Counted from the first letter of the stretch, positions 10,246 through 20,923 are shown. The stretch: DNA of 64,000 nt from Enterobacter genomosp. O (GCF_001022965.1 NZ_LECZ01000022.1:62001-126000); one strand, 5' to 3'. The notes: a model not told the origin generated them from the letters alone. Numbers and translations are program-made.

Positions 10246-10265
10246 CACTGTATTTTTGCACAGGG
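10246..10265. promoter_or_regulatory. LexA-box candidate between yoaA and yoaB
   Basis: CACTGTATTTTTGCACAGGG has the invariant CTG-N10-CAG core and 13 of 20 matches to the consensus palindrome. It lies 12 bases upstream of the yoaA GTG, where a repressor would block the promoter. Prediction only. Confidence 0.55.
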
Positions 10266-10368
10266 ATTATGTCAGCCCATCCTCTCCAGTGCCACCCCAA
10301 ATAGTGACGACGACGGAACAATATGGCAGTCTTGCCGCCTGATGACGAAAAATAACGAGGAAATGTTT

Positions 10369-10713
10369 ATGACGATTGTGCGCATTGATGCCGAAGCCCG
10401 CTGGTCTGATGTGGTGATCCATAACCAGACGCTGTACTACACCGGCGTACCGGCTAACCTGGACGCGGATGCCTTCGAGCAAACGGCTAATACCCTGGCG
10501 CAGATTGATGCGGTACTTGCTAAGCAGGGTAGCGACAAATCCCGCATTCTGGATGCGACGATTTTCCTGGCAAACAAAGACGATTTCGCGGCAATGAACA
10601 AAGCCTGGGATGCATGGGTCGTGGCGGGTCACGCGCCTGTACGCTGCACCGTACAGGCCACGCTGATGAAACCGGAGTATAAGGTTGAGATCAAGATTAT
10701 CGCGGCGGTTTAA
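10369..10713 (+). CDS. yoaB: YoaB, RidA/Rid-family protein
   Basis: 114 aa, collinear with E. coli YoaB (MTIVRIDAEARWSDVV). Rid proteins hydrolyse reactive enamines/imines formed by PLP enzymes. This Rid subgroup keeps the chorismate-mutase-like trimer fold and an arginine near the C-terminus (APVRCTVQA) typical of active members. The ATG at 10369 is chosen over one two codons earlier because it gives the family N-terminus and better spacing from GAGG. Substrate not established. Confidence 0.93.
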   Translation: MTIVRIDAEARWSDVVIHNQTLYYTGVPANLDADAFEQTANTLAQIDAVLAKQGSDKSRILDATIFLANKDDFAAMNKAWDAWVVAGHAPVRCTVQATLMKPEYKVEIKIIAAV

Positions 10714-10719
10714 GCCCGG

Positions 10720-10905
10720 TTACTCTTCTTCATCTTCATCTTCGAATCGCGCCACAATCCGCTCGCCGGTATGACTGGCGCGAATCTCCTGAGCGACAAC
10801 GGTAATCGCCTCTCCGCTGCTCATACCCTGGGTCATCAGTTCCTGAATGCGTTCAACCGCTTTCTGCTGTTGGTCATGACTGAGAGAAGGTAAACCTGCA
10901 AACAT
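10720..10905 (-). CDS. yoaH: YoaH, small UPF0181 protein
   Basis: 61 aa ([24 protein letters not shown] ...) ending in a run of Glu/Asp. It starts at the ATG at 10905, eight bases after AGGAG; a TTG two codons earlier is less likely. No known function. Convergent with yoaB, six bases between stops, and divergent from pabB as in E. coli. Confidence 0.92.
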   Translation of the reverse strand: MFAGLPSLSHDQQQKAVERIQELMTQGMSSGEAITVVAQEIRASHTGERIVARFEDEDEEE

Positions 10906-10966
10906 CGTCAACTCCTGCTAAATTATTCGCGCTAATTATTTCACGCTGCCCGGTAGTATGCCACAC

Positions 10967-12292
10967 ATGAACATGCGCTTCCCCACTGTTATTACCTTGC
11001 CCTGGCGCACAGACGCTGCGGAATTCTGGTTTGACCGCCTGAGCCACCTTCCTTTTGCGATGCTGCTGCATTCCGGCCACGCGGACCACCCTTATAGCCG
11101 CTTTGATATCCTGGTAGCCGATCCGCTGAAAACGCTGACGACCAGCGACATGTCGTTAACGGACGATCCGCTGATGCTGCTTCAGCAAGAAATTAACGCG
11201 CTGGGCCTGGCTGCCACCCCGAACCCGGACCTCCCCTTTCAGGGAGGCGCGCTGGGCCTGTTTGGCTACGATTTAGGCCGTCGTTTCGAAACGCTGCCCG
11301 AGCACGCGCAGGCGGATATTTCCCTGCCAGACATGGCCGTCGGGCTCTATGACTGGGCGTTGATTGTTGATCACCAGAAAAAAACGGTTTCACTGCTGAG
11401 CCATCGTGACGTGCAGGCGCGTCTGGCCTGGCTTGAGGCGCAGGAGGCTGCTCCGGCACAGCCGTTCACGCTGACCTCCGAATGGCGCTCGAATATGAGC
11501 GCAGCGGAGTATGCAGAAAAATTCTCGCGCGTTCAGGCGTATCTGCAAAGCGGCGACTGTTATCAGGTCAACCTTGCGCAGCGTTTTCAGGCAACCTATC
11601 AGGGAGATGAATGGCAGGCGTTTACCCGTCTGAATGCCAGCAACAGGGCGCCGTTCAGCGCGTTCGTACGTCTTGAGCAGGGAGCTATCCTGAGCCTGTC
11701 ACCCGAGCGTTTTATCCATCTGGCGGAGGGCACTATTCAGACCCGGCCGATCAAAGGCACCCTGCCGCGTCTTGCGGATCCCGATGCCGATCGCCAGCAG
11801 GCGGAAAAACTGGCCGCCTCGCCGAAAGACCGCGCCGAAAACCTGATGATTGTCGATCTGATGCGCAACGATATCGGACGCGTGGCCGTTCCGGGCAGCG
11901 TGCGCGTGCCGGAACTGTTTGTCGTCGAGCCGTTCCCGGCCGTGCATCATCTGGTCAGTACGATTACCGCGCGGCTGCCGGATTCACGCACGGCCTGCGA
12001 TCTGCTGCGCGCCGCGTTTCCGGGCGGCTCTATCACCGGTGCACCAAAGGTGCGGGCAATGGAGATCATTGATGAGCTGGAGCCGCAGCGCCGCAACGCC
12101 TGGTGCGGCAGTATCGGCTACATCAGCCTGTGCGGCACGCTGGATACCAGCATTACCATACGTACGCTGACCGCCTGCGGCGGAAATGTATACTGTTCGG
12201 CCGGAGGCGGCATTGTCGCCGACAGCCAGGTCGATGCGGAATACCAGGAAACCTTTGATAAAGTTAACCGTATCCTGAAACAACTGGAGTAA
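10967..12292 (+). CDS. pabB: PabB, aminodeoxychorismate synthase component I
   Basis: About 441 aa (E. coli 453). With PabA it converts chorismate and glutamine to 4-amino-4-deoxychorismate for folate synthesis. The chorismate-binding domain motifs are intact: PIKGT with the nucleophilic Lys, DRAENLMIVDLMRNDIGR, GGSITGAPK, and the C-terminal CSAGGGIVADS. The region after LTTSDMS is about 10 residues shorter than in E. coli. The start is uncertain: ATGs at 10958, 10967 and 10973 all have weak ribosome sites; 10967 best matches family spacing. nudL starts seven bases downstream. Confidence 0.93.
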   Translation: MNMRFPTVITLPWRTDAAEFWFDRLSHLPFAMLLHSGHADHPYSRFDILVADPLKTLTTSDMSLTDDPLMLLQQEINALGLAATPNPDLPFQGGALGLFGYDLGRRFETLPEHAQADISLPDMAVGLYDWALIVDHQKKTVSLLSHRDVQARLAWLEAQEAAPAQPFTLTSEWRSNMSAAEYAEKFSRVQAYLQSGDCYQVNLAQRFQATYQGDEWQAFTRLNASNRAPFSAFVRLEQGAILSLSPERFIHLAEGTIQTRPIKGTLPRLADPDADRQQAEKLAASPKDRAENLMIVDLMRNDIGRVAVPGSVRVPELFVVEPFPAVHHLVSTITARLPDSRTACDLLRAAFPGGSITGAPKVRAMEIIDELEPQRRNAWCGSIGYISLCGTLDTSITIRTLTACGGNVYCSAGGGIVADSQVDAEYQETFDKVNRILKQLE

Positions 12293-12298
12293 TCACGG

Positions 12299-12877
12299 GT
12301 GGAAAAAGAGAACCTGACGCTGGATGACTTTTTATCTCGCTTTCAGCTATTACGACCGCAGGTCAACCGCGAAGCGCTGAATCAACGCCAGGCGGCCGTG
12401 CTGATCCCGGTCGTACGCCGCGCGCAGCCGGGCCTGCTGCTCACCCAGCGTTCTCCCCATTTACGCAAGCACGCCGGTCAGGTCGCTTTTCCGGGAGGCG
12501 CAGTCGATAGCACCGACGCCTCGCTCATTGCCGCCGCGCTGCGGGAGGCGCAGGAAGAGGTCGCCATTCCGCCGGAAGCGGTTGAGGTCATCGGCGTGCT
12601 GCCGCCCGTCAACAGCGTCACCGGCTTTCAGGTTACGCCGGTGGTCGGTATTATCCCGCCGGACCTGCAGTATCACGCCAGCGTCGATGAAGTCTCAGCG
12701 GTGTTTGAAATGCCGCTGGAAGAAGCCCTTCGACTGAGTCGTTATCACCCGCTGGATATCCAACGCCGGGGGCATGACCATCGGGTGTGGTTATCCTGGT
12801 ATCAGCATTATTTTGTCTGGGGCATGACGGCGGGCATTATTCGTGAGCTGGCGTTGCAAATCGGCCTGAAGCCTTGA
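12299..12877 (+). CDS. nudL: NudL, Nudix hydrolase (CoA-pyrophosphatase-like)
   Basis: 192 aa with a GTG start at 12299, seven bases after the pabB stop, so translationally linked. The UPF0035/CoA-specific motif [13 protein letters not shown] precedes the Nudix box [25 protein letters not shown] with its REAQEE metal-binding core. Relatives hydrolyse CoA and its derivatives; the E. coli substrate is not firmly known. Confidence 0.93.
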   Translation: MEKENLTLDDFLSRFQLLRPQVNREALNQRQAAVLIPVVRRAQPGLLLTQRSPHLRKHAGQVAFPGGAVDSTDASLIAAALREAQEEVAIPPEAVEVIGVLPPVNSVTGFQVTPVVGIIPPDLQYHASVDEVSAVFEMPLEEALRLSRYHPLDIQRRGHDHRVWLSWYQHYFVWGMTAGIIRELALQIGLKP

Positions 12878-13062
12878 CTATACTTTACATTCCACCCTCT
12901 TCTGCCAGGTTTGCGATCCGCGTCGCGCTATTAGCAAAACCCATCGCCAACCATTAGTTTAATTCATGTGAATAGTTAAGCCGAGGTCGGTGTTCCCTCT
13001 TACACTATGCGCAGTTATAACATCGTTACTGGAACCCCGGTAACCCTGTCAGGAGTGTGAAA

Positions 13063-14427
13063 GTGATTAGTATATTCGACATGTTCAAAGTGGGAATTGG
13101 CCCTTCGTCTTCCCATACTGTTGGCCCGATGAAGGCCGGTAAACAGTTCGTCGATGATCTGGTCGAAAAAGGATTACTGGAAAGCGTTACCCGTGTCGCC
13201 GTGGATGTTTACGGCTCGCTGTCATTGACGGGTAAAGGCCACCACACCGATATCGCCATTATTATGGGTCTGGCAGGCAATATGCCGGATACCGTAGATA
13301 TTGATGCCATTCCGGCATTCATCCGCGACGTGGAAACACGCGGCCGCCTGCTGCTGGCAAACGGACAGCAGGAAGTCGATTTCCCGCAGGATGACGGCAT
13401 GCGTTTTCGCAGCGACAACCTGCCGCTGCATGAGAACGGCATGACCATTCACGCTTTTAGCGGTGAAAAAGAGATTTACAGCAAAACGTACTACTCCATC
13501 GGCGGTGGCTTCATCGTGGATGAAGAGCATTTTGGCAAAGACAGCGTCGGCGACGTCAGCGTTCCGTATCCGTTCAAATCGGCTACCGAAATGCTGGGTT
13601 ACTGCAAACAGACCGGTCTTTCGCTGTCCGGCATGGTGATGCAGAACGAACTGGCGCTGCACAGCAAAAAAGAGATTGAAGACTATTTTGCGAACGTCTG
13701 GCAAACCATGCGCGCCTGTATCGATCGCGGGATGAACACCGAAGGTGTCCTGCCGGGTCCACTGCGCGTGCCGCGTCGTGCTTCTGCCCTGCGCCGTATG
13801 CTGGTGACCACAGACAAATTCTCCAACGACCCGATGAACGTCGTCGACTGGGTGAACATGTTTGCCCTTGCGGTTAACGAAGAGAACGCCGCCGGTGGCC
13901 GCGTCGTGACTGCGCCAACCAACGGCGCGTGCGGTATTGTTCCCGCGGTGCTAGCCTATTACGACCACTTTATTGAGCCCGTGACGCCGGATATCTACAT
14001 CCGTTATTTCCTGGCGGCAGGTGCTATCGGTGCGCTGTACAAAATGAACGCCTCCATTTCTGGCGCTGAAGTCGGCTGCCAGGGTGAAGTGGGTGTGGCC
14101 TGTTCTATGGCGGCGGCCGGTCTTGCAGAGCTGCTGGGCGCAAGCCCTGAACAGGTCTGCGTGGCGGCAGAAATCGGTATGGAGCATAACCTCGGTCTGA
14201 CCTGTGACCCGGTCGCAGGCCAGGTGCAGGTGCCGTGCATCGAGCGTAATGCGATTGCATCGGTGAAGGCCATCAACGCCTCACGTATGGCGATGCGCCG
14301 TACCAGTGAACCTCGCGTATCGCTGGATAAGGTGATTGAAACCATGTACGAAACGGGCAAAGACATGAACGCAAAATACCGCGAAACGTCCCGTGGTGGC
14401 CTGGCCATTAAGGTGCAGTGCGACTAA
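13063..14427 (+). CDS. sdaA: SdaA, L-serine dehydratase 1
   Basis: 454 aa, the E. coli length, from the GTG at 13063 with AGGAG seven bases before. Fe-S enzyme that deaminates L-serine to pyruvate and ammonia. The N-terminal domain ([16 protein letters not shown]) is followed by the catalytic alpha domain with [13 protein letters not shown] and the cluster cysteines, including [15 protein letters not shown]. Upstream 185 bases contain no gene and probably its promoter. Confidence 0.96.
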   Translation: MISIFDMFKVGIGPSSSHTVGPMKAGKQFVDDLVEKGLLESVTRVAVDVYGSLSLTGKGHHTDIAIIMGLAGNMPDTVDIDAIPAFIRDVETRGRLLLANGQQEVDFPQDDGMRFRSDNLPLHENGMTIHAFSGEKEIYSKTYYSIGGGFIVDEEHFGKDSVGDVSVPYPFKSATEMLGYCKQTGLSLSGMVMQNELALHSKKEIEDYFANVWQTMRACIDRGMNTEGVLPGPLRVPRRASALRRMLVTTDKFSNDPMNVVDWVNMFALAVNEENAAGGRVVTAPTNGACGIVPAVLAYYDHFIEPVTPDIYIRYFLAAGAIGALYKMNASISGAEVGCQGEVGVACSMAAAGLAELLGASPEQVCVAAEIGMEHNLGLTCDPVAGQVQVPCIERNAIASVKAINASRMAMRRTSEPRVSLDKVIETMYETGKDMNAKYRETSRGGLAIKVQCD

Positions 14428-14435
14428 TACTGCCT

Positions 14436-14466
14436 TTCGCCCATCTGCAACGGATGGGCGAATTTC
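14436..14466 (+). terminator. Terminator after sdaA
   Basis: Perfect 10-bp stem TTCGCCCATC / GATGGGCGAA with a 7-base loop, followed by a pyrimidine-rich TTTCCCTCTTC tract. Confidence 0.7.
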
Positions 14467-14557
14467 CCTCTTCTTCCTCGTCTCCTTCTGCTTTCCCCAC
14501 TACACTTTTACTGTTGCGTCCGGCTTTTGTGGCTGGTGGCTTATCAGGCGACCGTTC

Positions 14558-16156
14558 ATGCAAACTGCACAAACGATCATTAAAGACTATCGCCGAAAAC
14601 GCGTTATCGTCTGTGTGGCGGTTGCGCTTCTTACGCTCATCCTGACGTTAGGCATTCGCTTTATTTCACAGCGCAACGTTAACCAGCAGCGGATCCTTGA
14701 TTTTACCAGCCATTCCGTTCGCGCCCTTGATAACATACTGCTTTCATTAGAAAACCGCCGCAGCGTGCTACAGCCGCTGGTAGGTCAGCCGTGCCCGCAG
14801 GCGCACCTGGCCCTGCGAAAGCAGGCCGCCATTTTGCAGACGGTGCGCTCCATCGCCCTGATTAAAGATGGCATCCTGTATTGCTCGAGTATTTTCGGAA
14901 GCCGCGATGTGCCCGTCCGCGACTTTTTGACGGAATTACCCGCCAGCACCGCAAAACTGATTTTATCGACCGACCAGTGGCTGCTGAAGGGCAGTCCGAT
15001 AGTGATCCAGTGGTACCCCGTCTCCGGGAGCGGTGAAGATGGCATCATCGAGATCATCAATATCGATCTGATCACTAAAATGATTCTTGAGCCCCAGCGT
15101 CCGCTTATCAATGACGTGGCGCTAAGCGTGGGCGATCGCTTTTTGCGCTATGGTCAACGCGTCACCGACAGCCTGACGTTTGATGAGGATGGCTCCATTT
15201 TCCAGCAGTCATCATCCCGAAACCCTTTCACCATTACGGTCAGCGGGCCGGGCCCCGGACAGCTTGCCTTAAAAAGCCTGCCAGCTCAGCTGCCGCTGGG
15301 GCTTATGCTCAGCCTGCTGCTGGGCTATCTCGCCTGGCTGGCCACGGCAAACCGGATGAGCTTCACCTGGGAGATCGACATGGGGATCGCGTCGCGGGAA
15401 TTTGAACTTTTCTGCCAGCCGCTGGTGAATGCCCGTACCCAGAAATGCACGGGCGTTGAGATCCTGCTGCGCTGGAATAACCCCCGTCAGGGGTGGATCT
15501 CCCCGGAGGTGTTTATTCCTCTGGCCGAAGAGCACAACCAGATTGTCCCCCTCACCCGTTATGTGATCGCCGAAACGGTGCGCCAGATAGGCTACTTCCC
15601 CTCCAGTGCCGGTTTTCACATCGGTATTAACGTCGCCGCCAGCCATTTCCGTCGCGCGGTGCTGTTGCAGGACCTGAACCGCCTCTGGTTCAGCGCCCAT
15701 CCGCGCCAGCAACTGGTGATTGAATTAACGGAGCGGGATGCGCTGCTGGATGCGGACTATCGCATCGTGCGCGAACTGCATCGTAAAGGGGTAAAGCTCG
15801 CCATCGACGATTTTGGCACCGGAAACAGTTCCTTCTCCTGGCTTGAAAAGCTGCACCCGGACGTGCTGAAAATCGACCAGTCGTTTACCACGGCCATTGG
15901 CACTGATGCCGTGAATTCAACGGTGACGGATATCATTATTGCTCTGGGTCAGCGGCTGAATATCGAACTGGTGGCTGAAGGGGTCGAGACGGAGGAGCAG
16001 GCGCGGTACTTACGCCGCCATGGCGTACCTGTCCTGCAGGGGTTTTTCTATGCGCGGCCGATGCCGCTACGGGACTTTCCAGACTGGCTGGCGGGACGTA
16101 CTCCCCCGCCAGCGCGTCATAACGGGCACATCGTGCCCTTAATGCCGCTGCGTTAA
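14558..16156 (+). CDS. pdeD: PdeD (YoaD), membrane c-di-GMP phosphodiesterase
   Basis: 532 aa, the E. coli length, from the ATG at 14558 (MQTAQTIIKDYRR); the frame continues upstream into sdaA. Layout: membrane helix at about 17-35, periplasmic CSS domain with the YCSSIFG motif whose redox-sensitive cysteines control the enzyme in this family, second helix at about 245-265, then an EAL domain. The EAL signature reads EILLRW here; the conserved INVAASHFR, ELTERD, DDFGTGNSS, KIDQSF and EGVET motifs are present, so activity is expected. Confidence 0.94.
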   Translation: MQTAQTIIKDYRRKRVIVCVAVALLTLILTLGIRFISQRNVNQQRILDFTSHSVRALDNILLSLENRRSVLQPLVGQPCPQAHLALRKQAAILQTVRSIALIKDGILYCSSIFGSRDVPVRDFLTELPASTAKLILSTDQWLLKGSPIVIQWYPVSGSGEDGIIEIINIDLITKMILEPQRPLINDVALSVGDRFLRYGQRVTDSLTFDEDGSIFQQSSSRNPFTITVSGPGPGQLALKSLPAQLPLGLMLSLLLGYLAWLATANRMSFTWEIDMGIASREFELFCQPLVNARTQKCTGVEILLRWNNPRQGWISPEVFIPLAEEHNQIVPLTRYVIAETVRQIGYFPSSAGFHIGINVAASHFRRAVLLQDLNRLWFSAHPRQQLVIELTERDALLDADYRIVRELHRKGVKLAIDDFGTGNSSFSWLEKLHPDVLKIDQSFTTAIGTDAVNSTVTDIIIALGQRLNIELVAEGVETEEQARYLRRHGVPVLQGFFYARPMPLRDFPDWLAGRTPPPARHNGHIVPLMPLR

Positions 16157-16162
16157 GCAGAC

Positions 16163-17722
16163 TTACTCATCTTCGTCGTGAGCAGATTGTTCTTTAACAA
16201 TGCGGACCATATCAACGCGATAGTCGTTGGCTTCGACGATCGTAATGTGCAGCGGCGGCAGCTCGATCACATCACCTACGCGCGGGATTTGCCCGTTAAC
16301 GGCGATAACCAGACCGGCAACGGTCGCGATGTCTTCTTCATCGTTAACGACGTTTTCCAGCCCCAGCGTGTGCGAGAGCGCGTGCAGGTCGGTCGTTCCT
16401 TTAACCAGCCAGCCTTCGCCGTCGGCGACGATCTCCGGCGTTTCGTCGGCATCCGGGAATTCACCGGCAATCGCTTCAAGCACGTCCAGCGGCGTCACCA
16501 GACCCTGCACCACACCAAACTCATTGGTAACGATGACAAAGCTACCGCGCGCGCGGCGAAGCACGCCCAGCAGGTTGATCGGATCCAGCGTTTCCGGCAC
16601 GACAATCGCAGGCGATGCGGCAGCAACGGCTTCGACATTGACGCCCTCTTCCAGGGCGACCAGCATCTCTTTTGCCCGCACGACGCCGATGATCTCATCG
16701 AGCTCACCGCGACACACCGGGAACAGGCTGTGCGGTGAAGAGAGCAGCTGCTGACGAATTTCATCCACGCTCAGGTTCGCATCAACCCAGCTGATTTCCC
16801 CGCGCGGGGTCATGATCCCGCGCAGTGAACGAGAGGCCAGAGAGAGCACGCCGTTAATCATGTAGCGCTCCTGTTCCACAAACGCCCCTTCCGGGACCGG
16901 AACCGGGTTATGATTTTCGGAATCAGACTGAACGTTCACCTGACGACGACCGCCCATCAGGCGCAGAATGGCATCTGCGGTACGTGCACGCAGCGGCTGA
17001 TTAGACTGCTGCTTAATGAAGTTACGGCGCGCAATCTGGTTGAACAACTCAATCAGGATCGAGAAGCCAATCGCGGCGTACAGGTAGCCTTTCGGAATAT
17101 GGAAGCCAAAGCCTTCGGCCACCAGGCTCAGACCGATCATCAGCAGGAAGCTCAGACACAGGACCACCACCGTGGGATGCTGGTTCACGAAACGCGTCAG
17201 CGGCTTCGAGGCCAGAAGCATGACCGCCATTGCAATAACGACCGCAGCCATCATTACCGGCAGATGGTTCACCATGCCGACTGCCGTGATCACCGCATCC
17301 AGCGAGAAGACCGCATCAAGCACCACGATCTGCAGCACCACCACCCAGAAGCTGGCATAGCCTTTGCCGTGCCCATCGTCATGCTGCCGGTTTTCCAGCC
17401 GCTCATGGAGCTCAGTCGTCGCTTTGAAGAGCAGGAATATCCCCCCGATCAGCATGATCAAATCACGGCCGGAGAAGGTGTAATCCATGACGGAGAACAG
17501 CGGTTTGGTCAGCGTGACCATCCAGGAGATGACGGACAGCAAGCCCAGTCGCATGACCAGCGCCAGCGAAAGACCAATCAGACGCGCTTTATCACGCTGT
17601 TTTGGCGGCAGTTTGTCCGCGAGGATGGCAATAAACACCAGGTTATCGATGCCGAGAACAATCTCCAGCACCACCAGCGTGAGCAATCCTACCCAGATTG
17701 ACGGGTCCATTAAGAATTCCAT
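16163..17722 (-). CDS. yoaE: YoaE, TerC-family membrane protein with CBS and CorC domains
   Basis: 519 aa. The N-terminal TerC domain has about seven membrane helices ([17 protein letters not shown]...). A CBS-domain pair follows at about 300-420 (the [12 protein letters not shown] segment begins it), then a CorC_HlyC domain at the C-terminus. Relatives function in metal-ion efflux or tellurite resistance; the ion for YoaE is not established. Convergent with pdeD, six bases apart. Confidence 0.93.
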   Translation of the reverse strand: MEFLMDPSIWVGLLTLVVLEIVLGIDNLVFIAILADKLPPKQRDKARLIGLSLALVMRLGLLSVISWMVTLTKPLFSVMDYTFSGRDLIMLIGGIFLLFKATTELHERLENRQHDDGHGKGYASFWVVVLQIVVLDAVFSLDAVITAVGMVNHLPVMMAAVVIAMAVMLLASKPLTRFVNQHPTVVVLCLSFLLMIGLSLVAEGFGFHIPKGYLYAAIGFSILIELFNQIARRNFIKQQSNQPLRARTADAILRLMGGRRQVNVQSDSENHNPVPVPEGAFVEQERYMINGVLSLASRSLRGIMTPRGEISWVDANLSVDEIRQQLLSSPHSLFPVCRGELDEIIGVVRAKEMLVALEEGVNVEAVAAASPAIVVPETLDPINLLGVLRRARGSFVIVTNEFGVVQGLVTPLDVLEAIAGEFPDADETPEIVADGEGWLVKGTTDLHALSHTLGLENVVNDEEDIATVAGLVIAVNGQIPRVGDVIELPPLHITIVEANDYRVDMVRIVKEQSAHDEDE

Positions 17723-18021
17723 GACAAGCTCCTGCTAAAGGAATGACGAAACGGTGCCCCACTCAACGTGGGCAAAACAGAGGAAGACAGAGTCGGTACG
17801 TGGCGAGGATCGCCGGTGAAAAAGGCGCGAAATGGCCTGGAAGATGACTGACGTCGGTGACGGTCCATATAGTGGGCTGTAGCCCTATACTCCTGAACAA
17901 TTAAACGGAGGCTAAACATATCAGACACAATGCATTTTTAGCAAAGATTTACGTTCCTTTGCAAAGATCTGTAACACTGGGGCTGTAACCTTAAGATAAA
18001 TCTGTCACGTGTGGCTAAATT

Positions 18022-18067
18022 ACGGATCTTCATCACATAAATTATTTTTTCACTATCTAAAATAATT
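18022..18067 (+). promoter_or_regulatory. manXYZ control region: CRP half-site and Mlc-like palindrome
   Basis: The 462 bases between yoaE and manX hold no gene. At 18022-18037, ACGGATCTTCATCACA has a perfect right CRP half-site. AATTATTTT (18040-18048) and AAAATAATT (18059-18067) form a perfect 9-bp inverted repeat of the AT-rich kind bound by Mlc or NagC. E. coli manXYZ is known to be under CRP activation and Mlc repression; assignment of these exact sites is inferred. Confidence 0.55.
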
Positions 18068-18184
18068 CGCGGAAGTCTTAGTTTTTTGAACTCTAACCCT
18101 TATCTGAATCGATTCGGTTCGCCAATACGATTCTCAGTACGACTGCCCGGCAGGCGTATTAATGATAATAAAAGGAGGTAGCAA

Positions 18185-19150
18185 GTGACCATTGCTATTG
18201 TCATAGGCACACATGGTTGGGCTGCTGAGCAGCTACTCAAAACGGCAGAGATGCTGTTGGGCGAGCAGGAAAACGTCGGCTGGATCGATTTCGTTCCCGG
18301 TGAAAACGCCGAGACGCTGATTGAGAAGTACAACGCTCAACTCGCGAAGCTGGATACCAGCAAGGGCGTGCTGTTTCTCGTTGATACATGGGGCGGCAGC
18401 CCGTTCAATGCTGCCAGCCGCATTGTCGTCGATAAAGAGCACTATGAAGTTGTCGCCGGGGTAAATATCCCCATGCTGGTGGAAACCTTCATGGCGCGCG
18501 ACGACAATCCGTCTTTCGACGAACTGGTGGCCCTGGCCGTTGAAACCGGTCGCGAAGGGGTAAAAGCCCTGAAAGCGCAGCCGGTAGAAAAACCAGCCCC
18601 TGCGCCTGCAGCGGCACCGAAAGCGGCGGCGCCGGCAAAACCGATGGGCCCGAATGATTACATGGTTATCGGCCTTGCCCGTATTGATGACCGCTTAATC
18701 CACGGCCAGGTTGCCACGCGCTGGACCAAAGAGACCAACGTTCGACGCATTATCGTGGTCAGCGACGAAGTAGCCGCCGACACCGTCCGTAAAACCCTTC
18801 TGACTCAGGTTGCTCCTCCTGGCGTTACCGCGCACGTCGTGGATGTCGCCAAGATGATCCGCGTGTACAACAACCCGAAATATGCGGGTGAACGCGTCAT
18901 GCTCCTGTTCACTAACCCGACAGACGTTGAGCGCATTGTTGAAGGCGGCGTGAAAATCACCTCCGTGAACATTGGTGGTATGGCATTCCGTCAGGGCAAA
19001 ACGCAGGTCAACAACGCCATTTCAGTCGATGCGAAAGATATCGAAGCATTCAATAAGCTGAATGCGCGCGGTATTGAGCTGGAAGCCCGTAAGGTTTCCA
19101 CGGATCAAAAACTGAAAATGATGGATTTGATCGGCAAAGTTGGGAAATAA
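18185..19150 (+). CDS. manX: ManX, mannose PTS enzyme IIAB
   Basis: 321 aa with a GTG start at 18185, seven bases after a strong GGAGG. The IIA domain has phosphorylated His10 (GTHGWAAEQ). An Ala/Pro/Lys-rich hinge spans about 134-155. The IIB domain's active His173 lies in RIDDRLIHGQVATRW. It relays phosphate from HPr to mannose, glucose and related sugars entering through ManYZ. Confidence 0.96.
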   Translation: MTIAIVIGTHGWAAEQLLKTAEMLLGEQENVGWIDFVPGENAETLIEKYNAQLAKLDTSKGVLFLVDTWGGSPFNAASRIVVDKEHYEVVAGVNIPMLVETFMARDDNPSFDELVALAVETGREGVKALKAQPVEKPAPAPAAAPKAAAPAKPMGPNDYMVIGLARIDDRLIHGQVATRWTKETNVRRIIVVSDEVAADTVRKTLLTQVAPPGVTAHVVDVAKMIRVYNNPKYAGERVMLLFTNPTDVERIVEGGVKITSVNIGGMAFRQGKTQVNNAISVDAKDIEAFNKLNARGIELEARKVSTDQKLKMMDLIGKVGK

Positions 19151-19196
19151 GCCCGCGCCGGTTCTCACATAAAGCTTATGTAATAGGAGAAGTGCA

Positions 19197-19997
19197 ATGG
19201 AGATTACCACTCTTCAGATTGTGCTGGTGTTCGTCGTCGCATGTATTGCGGGTATGGAATCCGTACTTGATGAATTTCAGTTCCACCGCCCTCTGGTGGC
19301 CTGTACGCTGATTGGGGCCGTTCTGGGTGACATGAAAACCGGTATCATCATCGGTGGTACCCTGGAAATGATCGCCCTAGGCTGGATGAACATCGGTGCG
19401 GCGGTTGCGCCCGATGCCGCGCTGGCCTCTATCATTTCTACCGTTCTGGTTATTGCCGGTCACCAGAGTATTGGTGCAGGTATCGCCCTGGCGATCCCGC
19501 TGGCAGCCGCAGGCCAGGTTCTGACCATCATCGTTCGTACTATCACCGTGGCCTTCCAGCACGCGGCGGATAAGGCGGCTGACAACGGTAACCTCACGGC
19601 ACTGTCGTGGATCCACGTTTCGTCCCTGTTCCTGCAGGCGATGCGTATTGCGATCCCAGCCGTCATCGTTGCGATCTCTGTCGGTACCAGTGAAGTCCAG
19701 AGCATGCTGAACGCCATTCCTGAAGTGGTCACCGGCGGTCTGAACATCGCGGGCGGTATGATCGTAGTCGTCGGTTATGCGATGGTCATCAATATGATGC
19801 GCGCAGGCTACTTGATGCCGTTCTTCTACCTCGGCTTCGTGACCGCTGCATTCACCAACTTCAACCTGGTTGCACTGGGTGTGATTGGTGCGGTGATGGC
19901 GATTCTCTACATCCAGCTCAGCCCGAAATATAACCGCGTCGCGGGTGCCCCAGCGCAGGCTGCTGGTAACAACGATCTCGATAACGAACTGGACTAA
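19197..19997 (+). CDS. manY: ManY, mannose PTS enzyme IIC
   Basis: 266 aa integral membrane protein, part of the ManYZ translocation channel. The Gly/Ala-rich helices begin at LQIVLVFVVACIAGMESVLDEF. Preceded by TAGGAG. Known in E. coli also as a route for phage lambda DNA entry and some bacteriocins. Between manX and manZ in one operon. Confidence 0.96.
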   Translation: MEITTLQIVLVFVVACIAGMESVLDEFQFHRPLVACTLIGAVLGDMKTGIIIGGTLEMIALGWMNIGAAVAPDAALASIISTVLVIAGHQSIGAGIALAIPLAAAGQVLTIIVRTITVAFQHAADKAADNGNLTALSWIHVSSLFLQAMRIAIPAVIVAISVGTSEVQSMLNAIPEVVTGGLNIAGGMIVVVGYAMVINMMRAGYLMPFFYLGFVTAAFTNFNLVALGVIGAVMAILYIQLSPKYNRVAGAPAQAAGNNDLDNELD

Positions 19998-20009
19998 CAG
20001 GTGAGCGAA

Positions 20010-20861
20010 ATGGTTGATATGACAAAAACTACCACCGAGAAAAAACTCACTCCGGGTGATATTCGTGGCGTGTTCATCCGTTCTAACCTGTTTCAGGGTT
20101 CATGGAACTTCGAACGTATGCAGGCGCTGGGTTTCTGCTTCTCCATGGTACCGGCGATCAAACGCCTGTACCCGGAAAACAACGAAGCGCGCCGTCAGGC
20201 GATCAAGCGTCACCTGGAATTCTTTAACACCCATCCTTATGTAGCAGCTCCGGTTCTGGGCGTTACGCTGGCGATGGAAGAGCAGCGAGCGAACGGCGCA
20301 GAGATTGACGATGGTGCCATCAACGGTATCAAAGTCGGTCTGATGGGCCCGCTGGCCGGCGTTGGTGACCCTATCTTCTGGGGTACCGTGCGTCCGGTCT
20401 TTGCGGCACTGGGTGCCGGTATCGCGATGAGCGGCAGCCTGCTGGGTCCACTGCTCTTCTTCATCCTGTTCAACGCCGTGCGTCTGCTGACCCGTTACTA
20501 CGGCGTGGCCTACGGCTACCGTAAAGGGGTGGATATCGTTAAGGACATGGGCGGCGGCTTCCTGCAGAAACTGACTGAGGGGGCATCAATCCTCGGCCTG
20601 TTTGTCATGGGGGCGCTGGTTAACAAGTGGACGCACGTCAACATCCCGCTGGTGGTATCGACCATCACCGGGCAGGATGGTCAGACCCGCGTCACCACCG
20701 TGCAGACTATCCTGGATCAGCTCATGCCTGGCCTGGTCCCGCTGCTGTTAACCTTCGCCTGTATGTGGCTGCTGCGTAAGAAAGTGAACCCGCTGTGGAT
20801 TATCGTTGGCTTCTTCGTCATCGGTATCGCGGGCTACGCTGTAGGTCTGCTGGGCCTGTAA
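20010..20861 (+). CDS. manZ: ManZ, mannose PTS enzyme IID
   Basis: 283 aa from the ATG at 20010, placed seven bases after AGGTGAG; the GTG at 20001 lies within that ribosome site and is unlikely. The IID signature GLMGPLAGVGDPIFWGTVRP is intact, with C-terminal membrane helices. It completes the ManXYZ permease. Confidence 0.96.
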   Translation: MVDMTKTTTEKKLTPGDIRGVFIRSNLFQGSWNFERMQALGFCFSMVPAIKRLYPENNEARRQAIKRHLEFFNTHPYVAAPVLGVTLAMEEQRANGAEIDDGAINGIKVGLMGPLAGVGDPIFWGTVRPVFAALGAGIAMSGSLLGPLLFFILFNAVRLLTRYYGVAYGYRKGVDIVKDMGGGFLQKLTEGASILGLFVMGALVNKWTHVNIPLVVSTITGQDGQTRVTTVQTILDQLMPGLVPLLLTFACMWLLRKKVNPLWIIVGFFVIGIAGYAVGLLGL

Positions 20862-20878
20862 AGCAATAGCGTTAGACG

Positions 20879-20903
20879 CCGGGGGCTTGCCCCCGGTTTT
20901 TTT
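20879..20903 (+). terminator. Terminator of manXYZ
   Basis: CCGGGGG / CCCCCGG stem with a short loop, followed by seven T, 17 bases after manZ. Confidence 0.88.
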
Positions 20904-20923
20904 ATCTGTTTTCTGGAGGATGA

